DNA of 64,000 bases from Hemibagrus wyckioides (GCF_019097595.1 NC_080734.1:4539892-4603891); one strand, 5' to 3'; positions 48,944 to 60,114 are shown, counted from the stretch's first letter. The notes: generated by a model from the letters alone, not told the origin. Program-made: numbers and translations.

Positions 48944-49639
48944 CTGCAAAGCGGAGCAGATTGAAGACAGACGTGTCAGACTGTATAACGCACGTCAGTA
49001 ATTTAATTAAGGGAACACGGCAGCAGTTTTTCAATTTAATCTCAATCAAACAAATTAGCAGTGAACCAGAACAGTGACGAGTTTAATGAGAAAACAACAG
49101 AAACCCTGTTTACTTCAAACTCAGTTAGACGGCAAAAATAAGTGATGTCAAATTCCTGCAATAAACGCTTAGATGAAAAACATTTCAGGAAGATTAAACA
49201 TCTAAACATCTTTATTTTATCCAGTTTCACAGGCAGGACCGTTTTTGAAGAGAATTAGTAGTCTCTATAATAATAATATGTTAGCATTTCTACAGTAACT
49301 ATTCAGTGTGTGGCTGCTGCTCAGATCATTTTTGCCCAATAAACAAATAAAAAGTCCAGACATTGCTCTGATGGGGCTTTCATTAGAGAAGGAAAGAAGA
49401 AAGTCAGGGTCATCATTTTGAGGTGAAGGATTTCCTTGAAACATTTCAAAACAGGACCGTTCTACTTTCTTGGTAATGTGAAAAGCTTGTGTTTATTAAG
49501 TTGAGAGGCTGATGAGGGCATGACTGTTTACGGACGTAGTTTCACAGAAGTTCCACGACGTAAAAAAATAAAGTAACAGATAAAGAAAAGAAAGTTAGGA
49601 TGTGTTGTTCTTAAATATCTGAAATTAATCCACTCTCAT

Positions 49640-50640
49640 TCAGAGGCGGTTTCAAAAGATTCACTGAATCATTTTGGTCAAGACTGATTCACTCCTCTAT
49701 TGTTCAGGGAATCATTTTGGTTCTAACAGAACTCTTTACTCCTCACTTCAGTTTTAGTGAATCAGTGAATCATTTGTTTCTAACAGATTCCCTCCTCTCT
49801 TGAATCATTTTGCTCAAGACAGATTCACCTTCTCTTTTTCAGGACTGAATAAGAATCAGTAAATCATCTCAGATACAACAGACTTGTTTGATTATTCAGT
49901 GAATTGTCTGTCATAAAACATTCCCTCCTGTCTTGTTCAAATCAGTGAACCATTTCAGGCAAGATAGAGGTGCTCCTTTCTTGTTCAACAGATCAGTGAA
50001 TCATTTTAGACAATAACGAGTCGCTCCTTTCTTGTTCAACAAATCATTGAATCATTACCGGCCAGAGAGTGGCACTCCTTTCTTGGTGAACAGATCAGTG
50101 AATCATTTCAGACAAGACAGATTCGCTCCTTTATTGTTTAATAAATCAGTGAATGATTTTGGTTCCAACAGATTCACTTCTTGCTTCTTCAAGGAGTCAG
50201 TGAATGATCAGTTGTAAAAGATTCACATCTCTCTTGATTTACAAATCAGTGAACCATTTCACACAATACGATTCGCTCCTTACTTGTTCGACAAATCAAG
50301 TGAATCGTTTCAGACGATACAGATTTGCTCCTTGTTCGACAAATCTGTGAATCATTTCAGGCAAGATAGAGTCGCTCCCTTCTTGTTCAATAGCTGATCA
50401 ACAAATAAGTGAATCATTTCAGATGCGATAGATTCACTCCGTTCTTGTTCAGTGAATCATTTCGGTTTGTAACAGATTCCTTTCTGTCTCATTCAACAGA
50501 TTAGCGTTGAGCTAATGTGTTTACCATTTTGGACAAAACGGAAATTTGCTCCTCTATCATTCACAGGATCAGCGTTTAATTTGGGACATGAGATTCTTCT
50601 CCCTCTTGTTTAAGAGATCGGTGTCTGAGTCAGTGAATTA
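49640..50640. repeat. Imperfect 45-55 bp tandem array in nrbp1 intron 1
   Basis: About 20 drifting copies of a unit built from AATCAGTGAATCATTTCAG, ACAAGACAGATTCGCTCC and TTTCTTGTTCAACA. The region flanking it (48944-49640 and 50640-51560) holds no element I recognise. Confidence 0.88.
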
Positions 50641-51559
50641 AATGAGTCTTATGGGTCTGAGCTGGGAATTTTTTTAGTACTTCAGCACAGGCAGCAGGAG
50701 ACCGGGCTGGACTGGGTGTGGAAAAATATTTTCCTAAACACAGACATGAAGCATGTTATAAAATAACGACTTTCTATACTGCTCAGGAGGTGGGATGACA
50801 GACCTGAACAATCTGTACATCTCAACATTTCATTGAACGAATCAATTCGACTCAACAGACTCAAATACTTATTAAACAACTTAATAAAGTGGGATCTTAA
50901 TATGTTTTAGGAATTCGAGCACCATTCTGTACAACAAAAATAAATCAGCTCCTTAATCTCTCTGACTATCTTTCACTTAATCATGTTAAACCCTAAACAC
51001 GCAGCGAGATTCTAAATCAATACAGTGTATAGGTATAGAAGAGCTTTTTCAGTACACAGTGTGTTGAAAGAACGTTCTGGAAGAGACGAATACACGGACG
51101 CTGAATCACAGAAAAGGATGAGATTCTTCTGCGCTTGTCTCGGTAAATCTGATCACTGTTTATCTACCGCAGAATTGCAGAAGTGTTTGAAGCCGTAGCT
51201 GCAGAAGTTGAACGGTTGATTTGCATTGGAGCTACTTTACTGGTCCAACTGGTTCCTCGTACCTGTGTTAACTGTTCCAGTCCCGTTCTGCTGCTCCACT
51301 TCACGTCTTTCTGTCCTCCCTGCTCCAACACACCCGGCCTCACACTGCAGCTCATGTCCGGTGTGATGATTACATGATGACCTCATTCAGGTGTGTTAAA
51401 GCCAGTGTGTGTGTGTTCGTAATAATTCATCACTGAGCTTTGTCTAATTCTATATTTTCTCGCTTACTTAGGAACTTGTACACTGGACCCCAATAATGTG
51501 TAATTAAATTATTTTTTTGGGGGGAAAACTAAACAAAACAAAAAAATATAATCAAGTCT

Positions 51560-51720
51560 TTATAACAAATTTGGAAAGAGTCTCCAGTATAAATGATTTG
51601 TAACTAAGTTTTCAACCATGGGAAAAACTTCAGGAAAAAATTGATGAGGTTGATGATCAGGTAATAGATTGTTTACAGCTGCTGTAGCGCAAGTGATAAG
51701 TGAAACTAACTTTGTTTCAC
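51560..51720 (+). repeat. Degraded copy of unnamed 'GGAGTCTCCAG' repeat (3' half)
   Basis: GGAAAGAGTCTCCAGTATAA and TTTACAGCTGCTGTAGCGCA correspond to blocks in the copy at 13490-13600. Confidence 0.45.
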
Positions 51721-51780
51721 GGATCCTTTACAACATTCAAACATAGCTATCTTCTTCTGCTTCTTTGGGCTTTTCCCTTC

Positions 51781-52093
51781 AGTGAATCATCTCTCTCCAC
51801 CTATCCCTATCTTCTCCATCCTCAACACTTGCACCCACTAGCTTCATATCCTCATTTATTCCATCCATATTCCTCCTCTTTGGCCTTCCTCTTTGCCTCC
51901 TGCCTGGCAGCACCATGTCCAACATTCTCCTACCAATATACTCACTCTCCCTCCTCTGAACATGTCCAAACCATCTTAATCTGACCTCCCTAACGCTGTC
52001 CCGCCCAAACGTCCAACATGAACCGTCCCTCTGATGTACTCGTTCGTTCCTAATCCTGACCAACCGTGTCCCTCCCAAAGAGAACCTCAACAT
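51781..52093 (-). mobile_element. LINE retrotransposon remnant (C-terminal end of the reverse-transcriptase ORF)
   Basis: The minus strand encodes a 104-residue open frame with VREVRLRWFGHVQRRE, RRQRGRPKRR and DRDRWREMIH. This is the characteristic region just after the reverse-transcriptase domain of teleost and invertebrate non-LTR elements. The catalytic part is absent, so it is a 5'-truncated dead copy, as is usual for LINE insertions. It is in nrbp1 intron 1, same strand as the gene. Confidence 0.8.
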
Positions 52094-52476
52094 CCTATAG
52101 CTGTAAAGCGATGGGAATCAATGAAACCAATCAACTACAAAGAAACACACTGCTCTGGTGGGTGTACAGGGAATAATACGTAACACTATATTACCTCTAT
52201 CTATACGTCATAAAATCATGCAAGGGCTCGAAATTGGGCATGCAAATTAGAAGTGTGACGTCACCCACAACTTCTCGCGCACGCATTAAAGTGCTGAAAA
52301 AGAAAAGAGTTAAGGGAAAAGGGGGGGGGGTGTCTAGGCCAGGGGTTTGAATCCAGGCTCGATTAGGATTAATGCTGAATATGTTTTTATGTCAAGACAA
52401 AATCTAAAAGTCGGAATCATGATATAAACAGGTCCCAAAAGTGATTTTTTGATGCGTTTTGAAGGCTTTTACTCAC

Positions 52477-52700
52477 CTGGTTCAGCCGGAGATGTGCGGT
52501 GTCGCCAGCTTGCTTCGCCGCAAAATTAGTATCCAAACTTTTAATACATCCACAGTTTTACACAACTCAGAAATAATGTTGTGCAAAAATATATAAACGT
52601 ATATCTAGAAGAGTCTGTGTGTAGAAAAACAGAATGAGTTTGTTAGCGGAAAGCGGCGCCTGTGCAGAGCCAAAGGGGCGTGATGGAGCCAGCTAGTTAT
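52477..52700 (-). other. nrbp1: Probable non-coding exon 1 and promoter side of nrbp1
   Basis: On the minus strand a GC-richer stretch (GGCGACACCGCACATCTCCG, GGCTGAACCAG) ends at a strong GTGAGT donor (52471-52476). It is the best partner for the acceptor at 48944. The upstream end at 52700 is nominal; the true transcription start could lie as far as about 53100. Confidence 0.5.
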
Positions 52701-53842
52701 GCTAACACTGATTCGCTTTTATAAATCACTAAACTAATAGAGCCGAACTCGGAAAAATATCCGTATTTAAAACATACCAGATTAAACCAGTCACCCAAAA
52801 ATTGAGCTTTTTTCTAGTTTTAAACCCCAAGCTGAAGCTAAGTTAAAACAGCTAGGCTCGTGAGAACTAGGCTATGCTAGCTATTTATACCGACAGCGTC
52901 TTTTCTTTTATTTGTTTTAAACACAAGACTGACAATTCGACAAGCTCTACGGAAGTCTTAAAAAACGATCAAAACTATCGACTGTCTGCTTTCTATCATA
53001 TTCTTAAAAAAAATAATAATTCATTAAGTCGACGTGAACATTTCGGCGAACGCTATACACACAAATGGCGACAGACGTAGACGCGAGACACCTTCCGCCG
53101 TACTACTGCCCGTGTGTGCGTCGCCGCCTCCGTTTCCCCACCCGTACTCGGTGAAGAATCCCGCCTCCCCGCTCTGATTGGTAAACACTTTGGAGAATGC
53201 GTATCATCAGCCAATCCGAGTGCAGAGTTGGAACAGGGTTTTGTGCAACCAGCCAATCATAACAAAAGGAGAGAGACAGAGTTCATTCAAATATGGGTAC
53301 GGAAAAAAGGACGATTCAGTGCTGATCGGGGTTATTTTTCTTCGTGGGTGACGGATTCGAGGCTTGTGTGCCTAGTGCCATCTGCAGTCATTAAAATGAC
53401 AGTGATTTTTGACGGATTAAAACAATTAGAGGATTTATCCCTTTTTTGTTGTAGTTTCTGAATTAAATAAATATTATAATCATACGTTTCTGCATTCATT
53501 TATAAATCACAAATGTTCATCATGAATGATTGGTTTGAAATGTCATAAGAAGTCTATAATAATAATAATATTAATATTAATAATAATAATAATAATAAAG
53601 CACAAACAAACAAATGAGGAACAGACGATTGAATGAATGAATGAATGAATGAATGAACAAGGATAAGCTCACCACCTTTTCTTTTCTGATCAATACTCAC
53701 ACTGATATTGTTCCTTTAAAACATTTAAAAAGCTATTAAATAAATATTATATGAATTAAATGAAGAATTAAAATGTCAAGAACTTAATATACAGAGGGAA
53801 AACAAAGTTTACAGGAGACTTTAATAGCTTTAACATGAGCTT

Positions 53843-54152
53843 TTACAGTTTTTCTCAGTTGCTTTGGAGCATTTCTCGAATCATTTGCAAACCAGTAAGT
53901 GCATTCTCAAAACAATTTGTACAAACAGCACAGCACATTGGATTTCTTGCAAAAGCATGTACTTTACTCCAAAATCCTTAGGTATTCTCTCTCAAAAAAA
54001 AAGTACAAAAGCATTTGCAATTTGATCAAAGCAACAAGAAATGTTCATATGATGTGCACAAGTGACTAAATGATGTGGCGGCTGAACAGGTAGTTTTGAG
54101 AATTTCATTTCTGATCTGAGAAATGCTCCAAAGTAACTGAGAAAAACTGTAA
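53843..54152. mobile_element. MITE with about 34-bp terminal inverted repeats
   Basis: The left end TTACAGTTTTTCTCAGTTGC-TTTGGAGCATTTCTC matches the inverse of the right end GAGAAATGCTCCAAAGTAAC-TGAGAAAAACTGTAA with one mismatch. The body is about 240 bp, non-coding. The superfamily is not assigned; a TTA-type or longer target duplication cannot be confirmed by eye. The rest of 53100-54880 holds (TTTA)n at 54247-54340 and (GATA)n at 54411-54438 only. Confidence 0.85.
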
Positions 54153-54246
54153 TAAAATAATAAACCTAAAACATAAAGTATAAATCTAGTAAAGATGAGT
54201 CCTAACAAAAGAATAAAATCATGTATCTTTAAATGCCATTTTCAGA

Positions 54247-54273
54247 AATTTATTTATTTATTTATTTATTTAC

Positions 54274-54336
<63 letters not shown>

Positions 54337-54340
54337 TTAT
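54247..54340. repeat. (TTTA)n microsatellite
   Basis: About 23 tetranucleotide units with one C substitution, followed 70 bases later by a (GATA)n run. Confidence 0.95.
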
Positions 54341-55073
54341 TTCTTGCTGGTTTTGACCTGATACCAAACTTGGATATTAGATCAGTACCATAAACAAACA
54401 AACAAAATGGATAGATAGATAGATAGATAGATAGATAGCAGCTTAGTTTTAAAATAAGATGAACTTTAAGACAGATTTGTTTGAAATTGACAGTAAATGG
54501 CAGACACATGAACATTATACATTCTACACCTCATTTACAGACGAAATGTAAATTTTTTAATTTCTTTATACTTTACTGGTATGGGGGGGGGGAGAAAGAA
54601 ATATCAAGTCATAAATAATCATATAAATAATAAGCTAAAATGCAAACAAACAAAAGTAAAATCAGGTATAATGTTGTTTAACTCTCACTGATTCCTGACT
54701 CTTCAGACACCTTGTATATAAGGTTTATATTCCAAAGGGTGCCAATATTTCTGCACCAGTCTGTATTTAAATAATGATATTTAACTCTTCTGGGGTTTCT
54801 ACACTTGTTGCCATTTTACTGTCCAAAGGAGGGAGAGAATGAGAGCCTGCTCCTAAATCTATTAATAGAGGATAGCAGTGTGTGCGTGTGTGTGTGCGCA
54901 TGTGTGTGTGTGTGCTAGACGTGTGTGTTTATTACACATGGCAGAGGGCACAGGGGTGTGACTCCTGGAATATCAAGGCACTGAACGTGCAAAAGGGCGA
55001 GAAGAAGAAATCAGCTGAGGAACTTCAGCCACCTGAATATCTGAGTTTAGTTTCTACTCCACCAGCACCAGTC

Positions 55074-55397
55074 ATGAAGAAGAGCCTGAGTAGCAAAACC
55101 TCTGAAAAGGAGAAATATGAAGCTCAAGAGAGGGTGTCAGAAGCCAGAGCTCCTACTACAGAAGCGGCTCCTGAGACTCCTGGGGCTGCGTTTCAGACGC
55201 CGGGGAATCTTTACTCTGCCATTCTGAGCCGCAACGAAGCTGTGAAAGATGCCACGAGACTGAAAGACTTCCTGGAGCTCCGGGACAAATACATGCGCAA
55301 GAAGGTGTTGTTTAAAGATCCACTGTTTCCTGCAGACGACTCGTCTCTTTACTACAGTCAGAAGTTCCCTCTCAATCTGGTGTGGAAGCGTCCCTCG
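55074..55397 (+). CDS. Calpain-3-like protease, first coding exon only
   Basis: The exon encodes a variable linker, then NLYSAILSRNEAVKD, LKDFLELRDKYMRKKVLF and DPLFPADDSSLYYSQKFP-LNLVWKRP, ending at a GTGAGT donor (55398). These phrases are typical of the calpain-3 N-terminal region just before the cysteine-protease core; human CAPN3 exon 1 ends at the same WKRP point and encodes 103 residues, against 108 here. Calpain-3 is the muscle calcium-dependent cysteine protease that binds titin (family knowledge). The start is uncertain: the frame remains open upstream through a (GT)n stretch to 54882, and a splice acceptor-like AACTTCAG at 55028 would allow an upstream exon. I chose ATG 55074 (MKKSLSSKTSEKEK). 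The catalytic Cys exon (GDCW) is not found before 64000, consistent with a long intron 1 or a lost gene body. Confidence 0.8.
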
Positions 55398-55559
55398 GTG
55401 AGTGGACCACACCGCACCTTCTCTCTCATCACACACCAGCATCATGTCATCATGTCACTACTCCAGAGTCTTATTTATATTTCATTCTGGCTTTGAACCA
55501 TTGTGATTATCACTTTTCCTTTCCAAAGGAAGAGAAAGAATCGCTTTATAATGCATTAT

Positions 55560-55720
55560 ACCACACCGCAGATTCTGATTGGTCAGCTGATTCGTTTTCT
55601 AAAGCAGCAGCTTTGATTGCGCTCGTTCTAATACGTTGGCGTTTCTGTAGCAACAGCTCATACGTGTACAGCAGATGGATTAAAATAAGTGTTGTTACTT
55701 AACAAGAACGGTGTATAATC
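55560..55720 (+). repeat. Copy of unnamed 'GGAGTCTCCAG' repeat (5' half)
   Basis: GATTCTGATTGGTCAGCTGA, TTTTCTAAAGCAGCAGCTTT and CGTTTCTGTAGCAACAGCTC are in the family order. It lies directly upstream of a family-B fold-back element, the same arrangement as at 22077-23065. Confidence 0.6.
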
Positions 55721-55738
55721 AAGTTATTTTTCTGTATA

Positions 55739-56235
55739 TACACTATATTGTCAAAGTTTTGGGACACCTCTCCAAATCATTGAGTTCAGGTGTTGTTTTT
55801 TATCAAGGGGTTGGGCTCAGCCACTTAGACATTTTGGACAATTTCGTGCTCCCAAAAGATTGAGGATGACCCCTTCCTGTTCCAACATGACTGCACACCA
55901 GTGACCAAAGCAAGGTCCATAAAGACATGGATGAGTGAGTTTGGTGTGGAGGAACTTGACTGGCCTGCACAGAGTCCTGACCTCAAACCCATAGAACACC
56001 TTTGGGATGAATTAGAGTGGAGACTGTGAGCCTGACCTTCTCGTCCAACATCAGTGCCTGACCTCACAAACGTGCTTCTAGAGCATGCTTTGTGCACTGG
56101 TTTGCAGTCATGTTGGAACAGGAAGGGGTCATCCCCAAACTGTTCCCACAAAGTTGGGAGCATGAAATTGTCCAAAATGTCTTGGTATGAAGCTGAAGCA
56201 TTAAGCGTTCCTTTAACTGGAACTAAGGGGTCCAA
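55739..56235. mobile_element. Family-B fold-back element, right end truncated
   Basis: It begins TACACTATATTGTCAAAGTT. Left-arm segments GATGACCCCTTCCTGTTCCA and ACATTTTGGACAATTTCGTG recur inverted (TGGAACAGGAAGGGGTCATC, CATGAAATTGTCCAAAATGT) in the right arm. It breaks off at GGAACTAAGGGG near 56232 without the terminal TATAGTGTA. Confidence 0.85.
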
Positions 56236-56239
56236 CACC

Positions 56240-57466
56240 CGGCTCTCATTATTAAATAAAAAAAAATGTAATATTGTGATATTAAAATATATATATGTGA
56301 TATAAAATTGTGATATTAGAAGAAATAAAACACTGTATGGTTATAGGAAGGTTTGGGATGCCAGCAGTAACATTGATTATTTTCCATAAAGTGAAGACCC
56401 TGAATGTAGCTTACAGTCACTCTATTTAGCGCATGCTTCATGACAGATGATATAATGCAGACGTTACTGAATGTCATAACAAGACTTTTGTCTCTGAATG
56501 GCTAGAATGTTTTCATTAAAAAATTAGTTTCACTTATCATGACAAATAGAAACCAAACAAATGACAATGCACACGATATGCTTATGACACGGTTATGTCA
56601 GTCTTATGGAGCAGTGTTGAGCAAAGTGTGTCTGTTCTGATGGTGGAATGGAAATGAACTTATGAGACGTTTTCAATCAGTGTAAAGAAATGAGTGATGT
56701 TGTGTCTGTGAGTCTGATCTAAAACGAGTCTGTCGTCTTTCAGTGTGTTTTAGACGTGTGTTTTTCCCTCTGTTGGAGAACCTTACACAGAATTTTACTG
56801 GTTGAAGATGAAATCTGAGCTGCTTTTTAGATGAACAAGCACTTGGAGAACATCTCAGAGAGCAGAAATGGGTTTGAGATCAACATTTACTTTGAAGATA
56901 CAAACATTTCTGTGGGAAAAAATGAACTGTTTTTGTTGTTTTGGAACTTTTCTTTTCATGACCAAAACACTCAGTCTTCAATATAGACACAGGAGAACAC
57001 TCCATATTTTGGCCCCCAGGAAAAAGAGTTAAGAGTTCTGCAGAAAATTTCCCCAAAAACCTTAAAAACATTTTATTCCACCACTGCTTCATAAGATTGA
57101 CATAACTATGTCATGATGCATAAATATATGTATGCATAAAGGCGCACTATGTTAAATCGTAATCCCTGTCATCTACTGCTGTAGAGACCAGTCTGCAGAT
57201 TCAGCTTACTTCCTGTCAGCTCTGCTGTGTGACGAAATAAGAATAATAAATAAATAAATAAATGCTGCAGGAATGTGAGAGTGATCACATGCTGCTCAGG
57301 ATCTTAAAACAGTGTTGTGGCTCTCAGACAGCTGACACTCCATGCCTCACAGAGACTGAGAGAGAGAGAGAGAGAGATAAGGAGAGAGAGAGAGAGAGAG
57401 AGAGAAAGAGATAGGGAGAGAGCATGAAAGAAAGAAAGAAAGAAAGAAACAGAGAGAGAAGACAAA

Positions 57467-57526
<60 letters not shown>

Positions 57527-57596
57527 AAAACAGAGAGTGATCCAGCAGCATGCTGGTTGGGATCTTAACACAGTTTTATGGCTCTCCGACAGCTGA

Positions 57597-57633
<37 letters not shown>

Positions 57634-57839
57634 AAACCTGATAATCTGAGGCTTTCACTGGCTGTGATTTACAGCTCGAGCAGAAGCTCAGACAGAAATG
57701 CAGTGGTGAAGCACAGAGCTCAGAACACTTCTCATAAACAGATCAAATCTCACACAGAGTCTGCAGTACCGGTGCTCTGTTACTGTCTGAGCTGGAACGT
57801 TAACTTTCAATTCATGACCAGCTTAATGTCTTATTAACT

Positions 57840-57874
<35 letters not shown>

Positions 57875-58280
57875 ATAAAAGGATATAAAAGCTTCACTTT
57901 TAATTCATTAGTAAATAAAAAATCCTAACAGTTAGCATTTCGCTGTGGTATAAGACGAATAAAACACTGTGCTATGAGTGAATAATAATTAACAAAACAT
58001 TTGCACTATGTAGCTTCACTATGCCATCACTGATGATTCTCAGCACATTATAGCGCTACACAGGCTGTACTATTACGTTTTAGTATATTTCATTTCTAAA
58101 CATGCAGCTCTTTTGTACATCTGATGTTTACCACACTGCAGATGTCACTAGGATATGTGTTTATAATCGCATTACTGTACTACAAGTGAAAAAAGGGATC
58201 TTCAAGACTTCCCTGCTTTGGCTTTACATCGAACCATCAAAGTTCCTGAGCAAACTAAATAAAGGTTTCTTTATTTAATT
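56240..58280. other. Gene-free stretch with GA-type microsatellites
   Basis: (GA)n and (GAAA)n tracts occupy 57355-57530, a further (GA)n lies at 57598-57631 and another at 57844-57868. A CTCAGACAGCTGACAC-like segment occurs before two of these tracts (about 57326 and 57585), suggesting a local duplication. Nothing else is recognised; it is assumed to be calpain intron. Confidence 0.6.
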
Positions 58281-58283
58281 AAA

Positions 58284-58316
58284 TATATATATATATATAT
58301 TGTATATATACATAGA

Positions 58317-58412
<96 letters not shown>
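58284..58412. repeat. (TA)n microsatellite interrupted by a transposon
   Basis: Long TA run that continues for a few units (TATATATACAC) on the far side of the Tc1-like element ending at 59616. Confidence 0.95.
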
Positions 58413-58415
<3 letters not shown>

Positions 58416-59616
58416 GGGTTGGACAATGAAACTGAAACACTGGCCAATTTAGTGTTGGAGGTTTCATGGCTAAATTTGACCAGCCTGGTGGCCAATCTTC
58501 ATTGGTTGCACATTCCACCAGTAAGAGCAGAGTGTGAAGGTTTAATTAGCAGAGTAATAGCACAGTTTTGCTTAAAATATTGCAATGCACACAACATTAT
58601 GGGCAACATATCAGAGTTCAAAAGAGGACAAATTGTTGGTGCACGTCTCGCTGGCGCATCTGTGACTAAGACAGCAAGTCTTTGTGATGTATCAAGAGCC
58701 ACGGTATCCAGGGTAATGTCAGCATACCACCAAGAAGGACGAACCACATCCAACAGGAGTAACCGTGGACGCAAGAGGAAGCTGTCTGAAAGGGATGTCC
58801 GGGTGCTGACCCGGATTGTATCCAAAAAACATAAAACCACAGCTGCCCAACTCACTGCAGAATTAAATGTGCACCTCAACTCTCCTGTTTCCACCAAAAC
58901 TGTCCGTCGGGAGCTCCACAGGGTCAATGTACATGGCCGGGCTGCTATAGCCAAACCTTTGGTCACTCATGCCAATGCCAAACGTCGGTTTCAATGGTGC
59001 CAGCAGCGAAAAACTTGGGCTGTGGACAATGTGAAACATGTATTGTTCTCTGATGAGTCCACCTTCACTGTCTTTCCCACATCCGGGAGAGTTACGGCGT
59101 GAAGATGGTTTGGGCTGCAATATCATGGCATTCCCTAGGCCCAATACTTGTGCTAGATGGGCGCGTCACTGCCAAGGACTACCGAATCATTCTGGAGGAC
59201 CATGTGCACCCAATGGTTCAAACATTGTATCCTGAAGGCGGTGCCGTGTATCAGGATGATAATGCACCAATACACACAGCAAGACTGGTGACAGAGTGGT
59301 TTGATGAACATGAAAGTGAAGCTGAACATCTCCCATGGCCTGCACAGTCACCAGATCTAAATATTATTGAGCCACTTTGGGGTTTTTTTGGAGGAGCGTG
59401 TCAGGAAACGTTTTCCTCCACCAGCATCACGTAGTGACCTGGCCACTATTCTGCAAGAAGAATGGCTCAAAATCCCTCTGGCCACTGTGCAGGACTTGTA
59501 TCCGTCATTCCCAAGACGAACTGATGCTGTATTGACCGCAAAAGGAGGCCCTACACCATACTAATGAATTATTGTGGTCTAAAACCAGGCGTTTCAGTTT
59601 AATTGTCCAACCCCTG
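58413..59616 (+). mobile_element. Tc1-like DNA transposon (DD36E spacing), near full length, 1.2 kb
   Basis: The terminal inverted repeats are CAGGGGTTGGACAATGAAAC on the left and its near-inverse ending in TTGTCCAACCCCTG on the right, flanked by TA on both sides, the target of the Tc1/mariner superfamily. It contains a broken transposase gene (58599-59564). The element sits within a (TA)n tract. Confidence 0.93.
58599..59564 (+). pseudogene. Tc1-like transposase, disrupted (deletion and frameshift)
   Basis: The protein would bind the terminal repeats and cut and paste the element at TA. Segment 1 (58599-59099) begins MGNISEFKRGQIVGARLAG, carries helix-turn-helix regions and a basic RGRKRK, and reaches the first catalytic Asp (FSDEST, codon 59052-59054). 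It stops at TGA 59100-59102. Segment 2 (about 59105-59380) resumes in another frame at MVWAAISWH, after a gap relative to the family that removes roughly 25-30 codons. It holds the second Asp (59258-59260, DDNAPIH) and the Glu (59369-59371, NIIEPLW), 36 residues apart. After a T-run at 59383-59389 the frame returns to the first, reading EERVRKRFPPP to GGPTPY. It cannot give an active enzyme. Confidence 0.92.
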
Positions 59617-59809
59617 TATATATACACTTATTTGACCCTTCGGGTTATTTTTTCCCTATCATAATTCATACATTAATTTACAAACTTGTACTTAGAGTAG
59701 TCATTATTTATTCACATGTGAATCCATAAGATTCACGTCATAGTTAAGGTTGGTTCTTCATTTGTTCATGCCTGTACTCATTATTAGTTCATGTTACAGA
59801 TAAGTAGGT

Positions 59810-59905
59810 GTTCAGTTTAACTCAATTTATTTGTATAGCACTTTTAACAATGGACATTGTCTTAAACAGCTTTAGAGATGTATAGAAACATAGAATAAAA
59901 ATGAT
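59810..59905 (+). repeat. Dispersed repeat ('ACAATGGACATTGTC' family)
   Basis: TTTATTTGTATAGCACTTTT, ACAATGGACATTGTCTTAAA and CAGCTTTAGAGATG, followed by AAACATAGAAT as in the 23990-24085 copy. Confidence 0.7.
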
Positions 59906-60114
59906 AAAGTTTAAAGTTACTATTTACCCCTAATATATTTATCCCTAATGAGCAAGCCTGAGTTATTAACTCAGGTATTAGTGCAGCATTATTCATGGAC
60001 TTTTACTGTGAAATCATTCTTAGCTTCTTATAAAATCTTGTTAAAAGCCCTTTCTGACTATTAAGAACCTTTCTCAATAATTTTCCATTTTTTTGCATTG
60101 TGCACTTACACACT

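Noticed and set aside
48709..49077. A 122-residue + strand frame over the nrbp1 first coding exon
   Set aside because: Antisense shadow of the GC-rich nrbp1 N-terminal coding sequence.
51164..51377. Overlapping open frames on both strands (FEAVAAEVERLICIG...; GVLEQGGQKDVKWSS...)
   Set aside because: They look unusually protein-like, but no family could be named, no splice sites fit, and they lie in nrbp1 intron 1. Possibly a fragment of a degraded repeat or a zinc-finger-gene 5' exon; not supported enough to annotate.
58320..58598. (YI)n open frame leading into the transposase
   Set aside because: It is the translated TA microsatellite plus the element's left end; the transposase start is the ATG at 58599.
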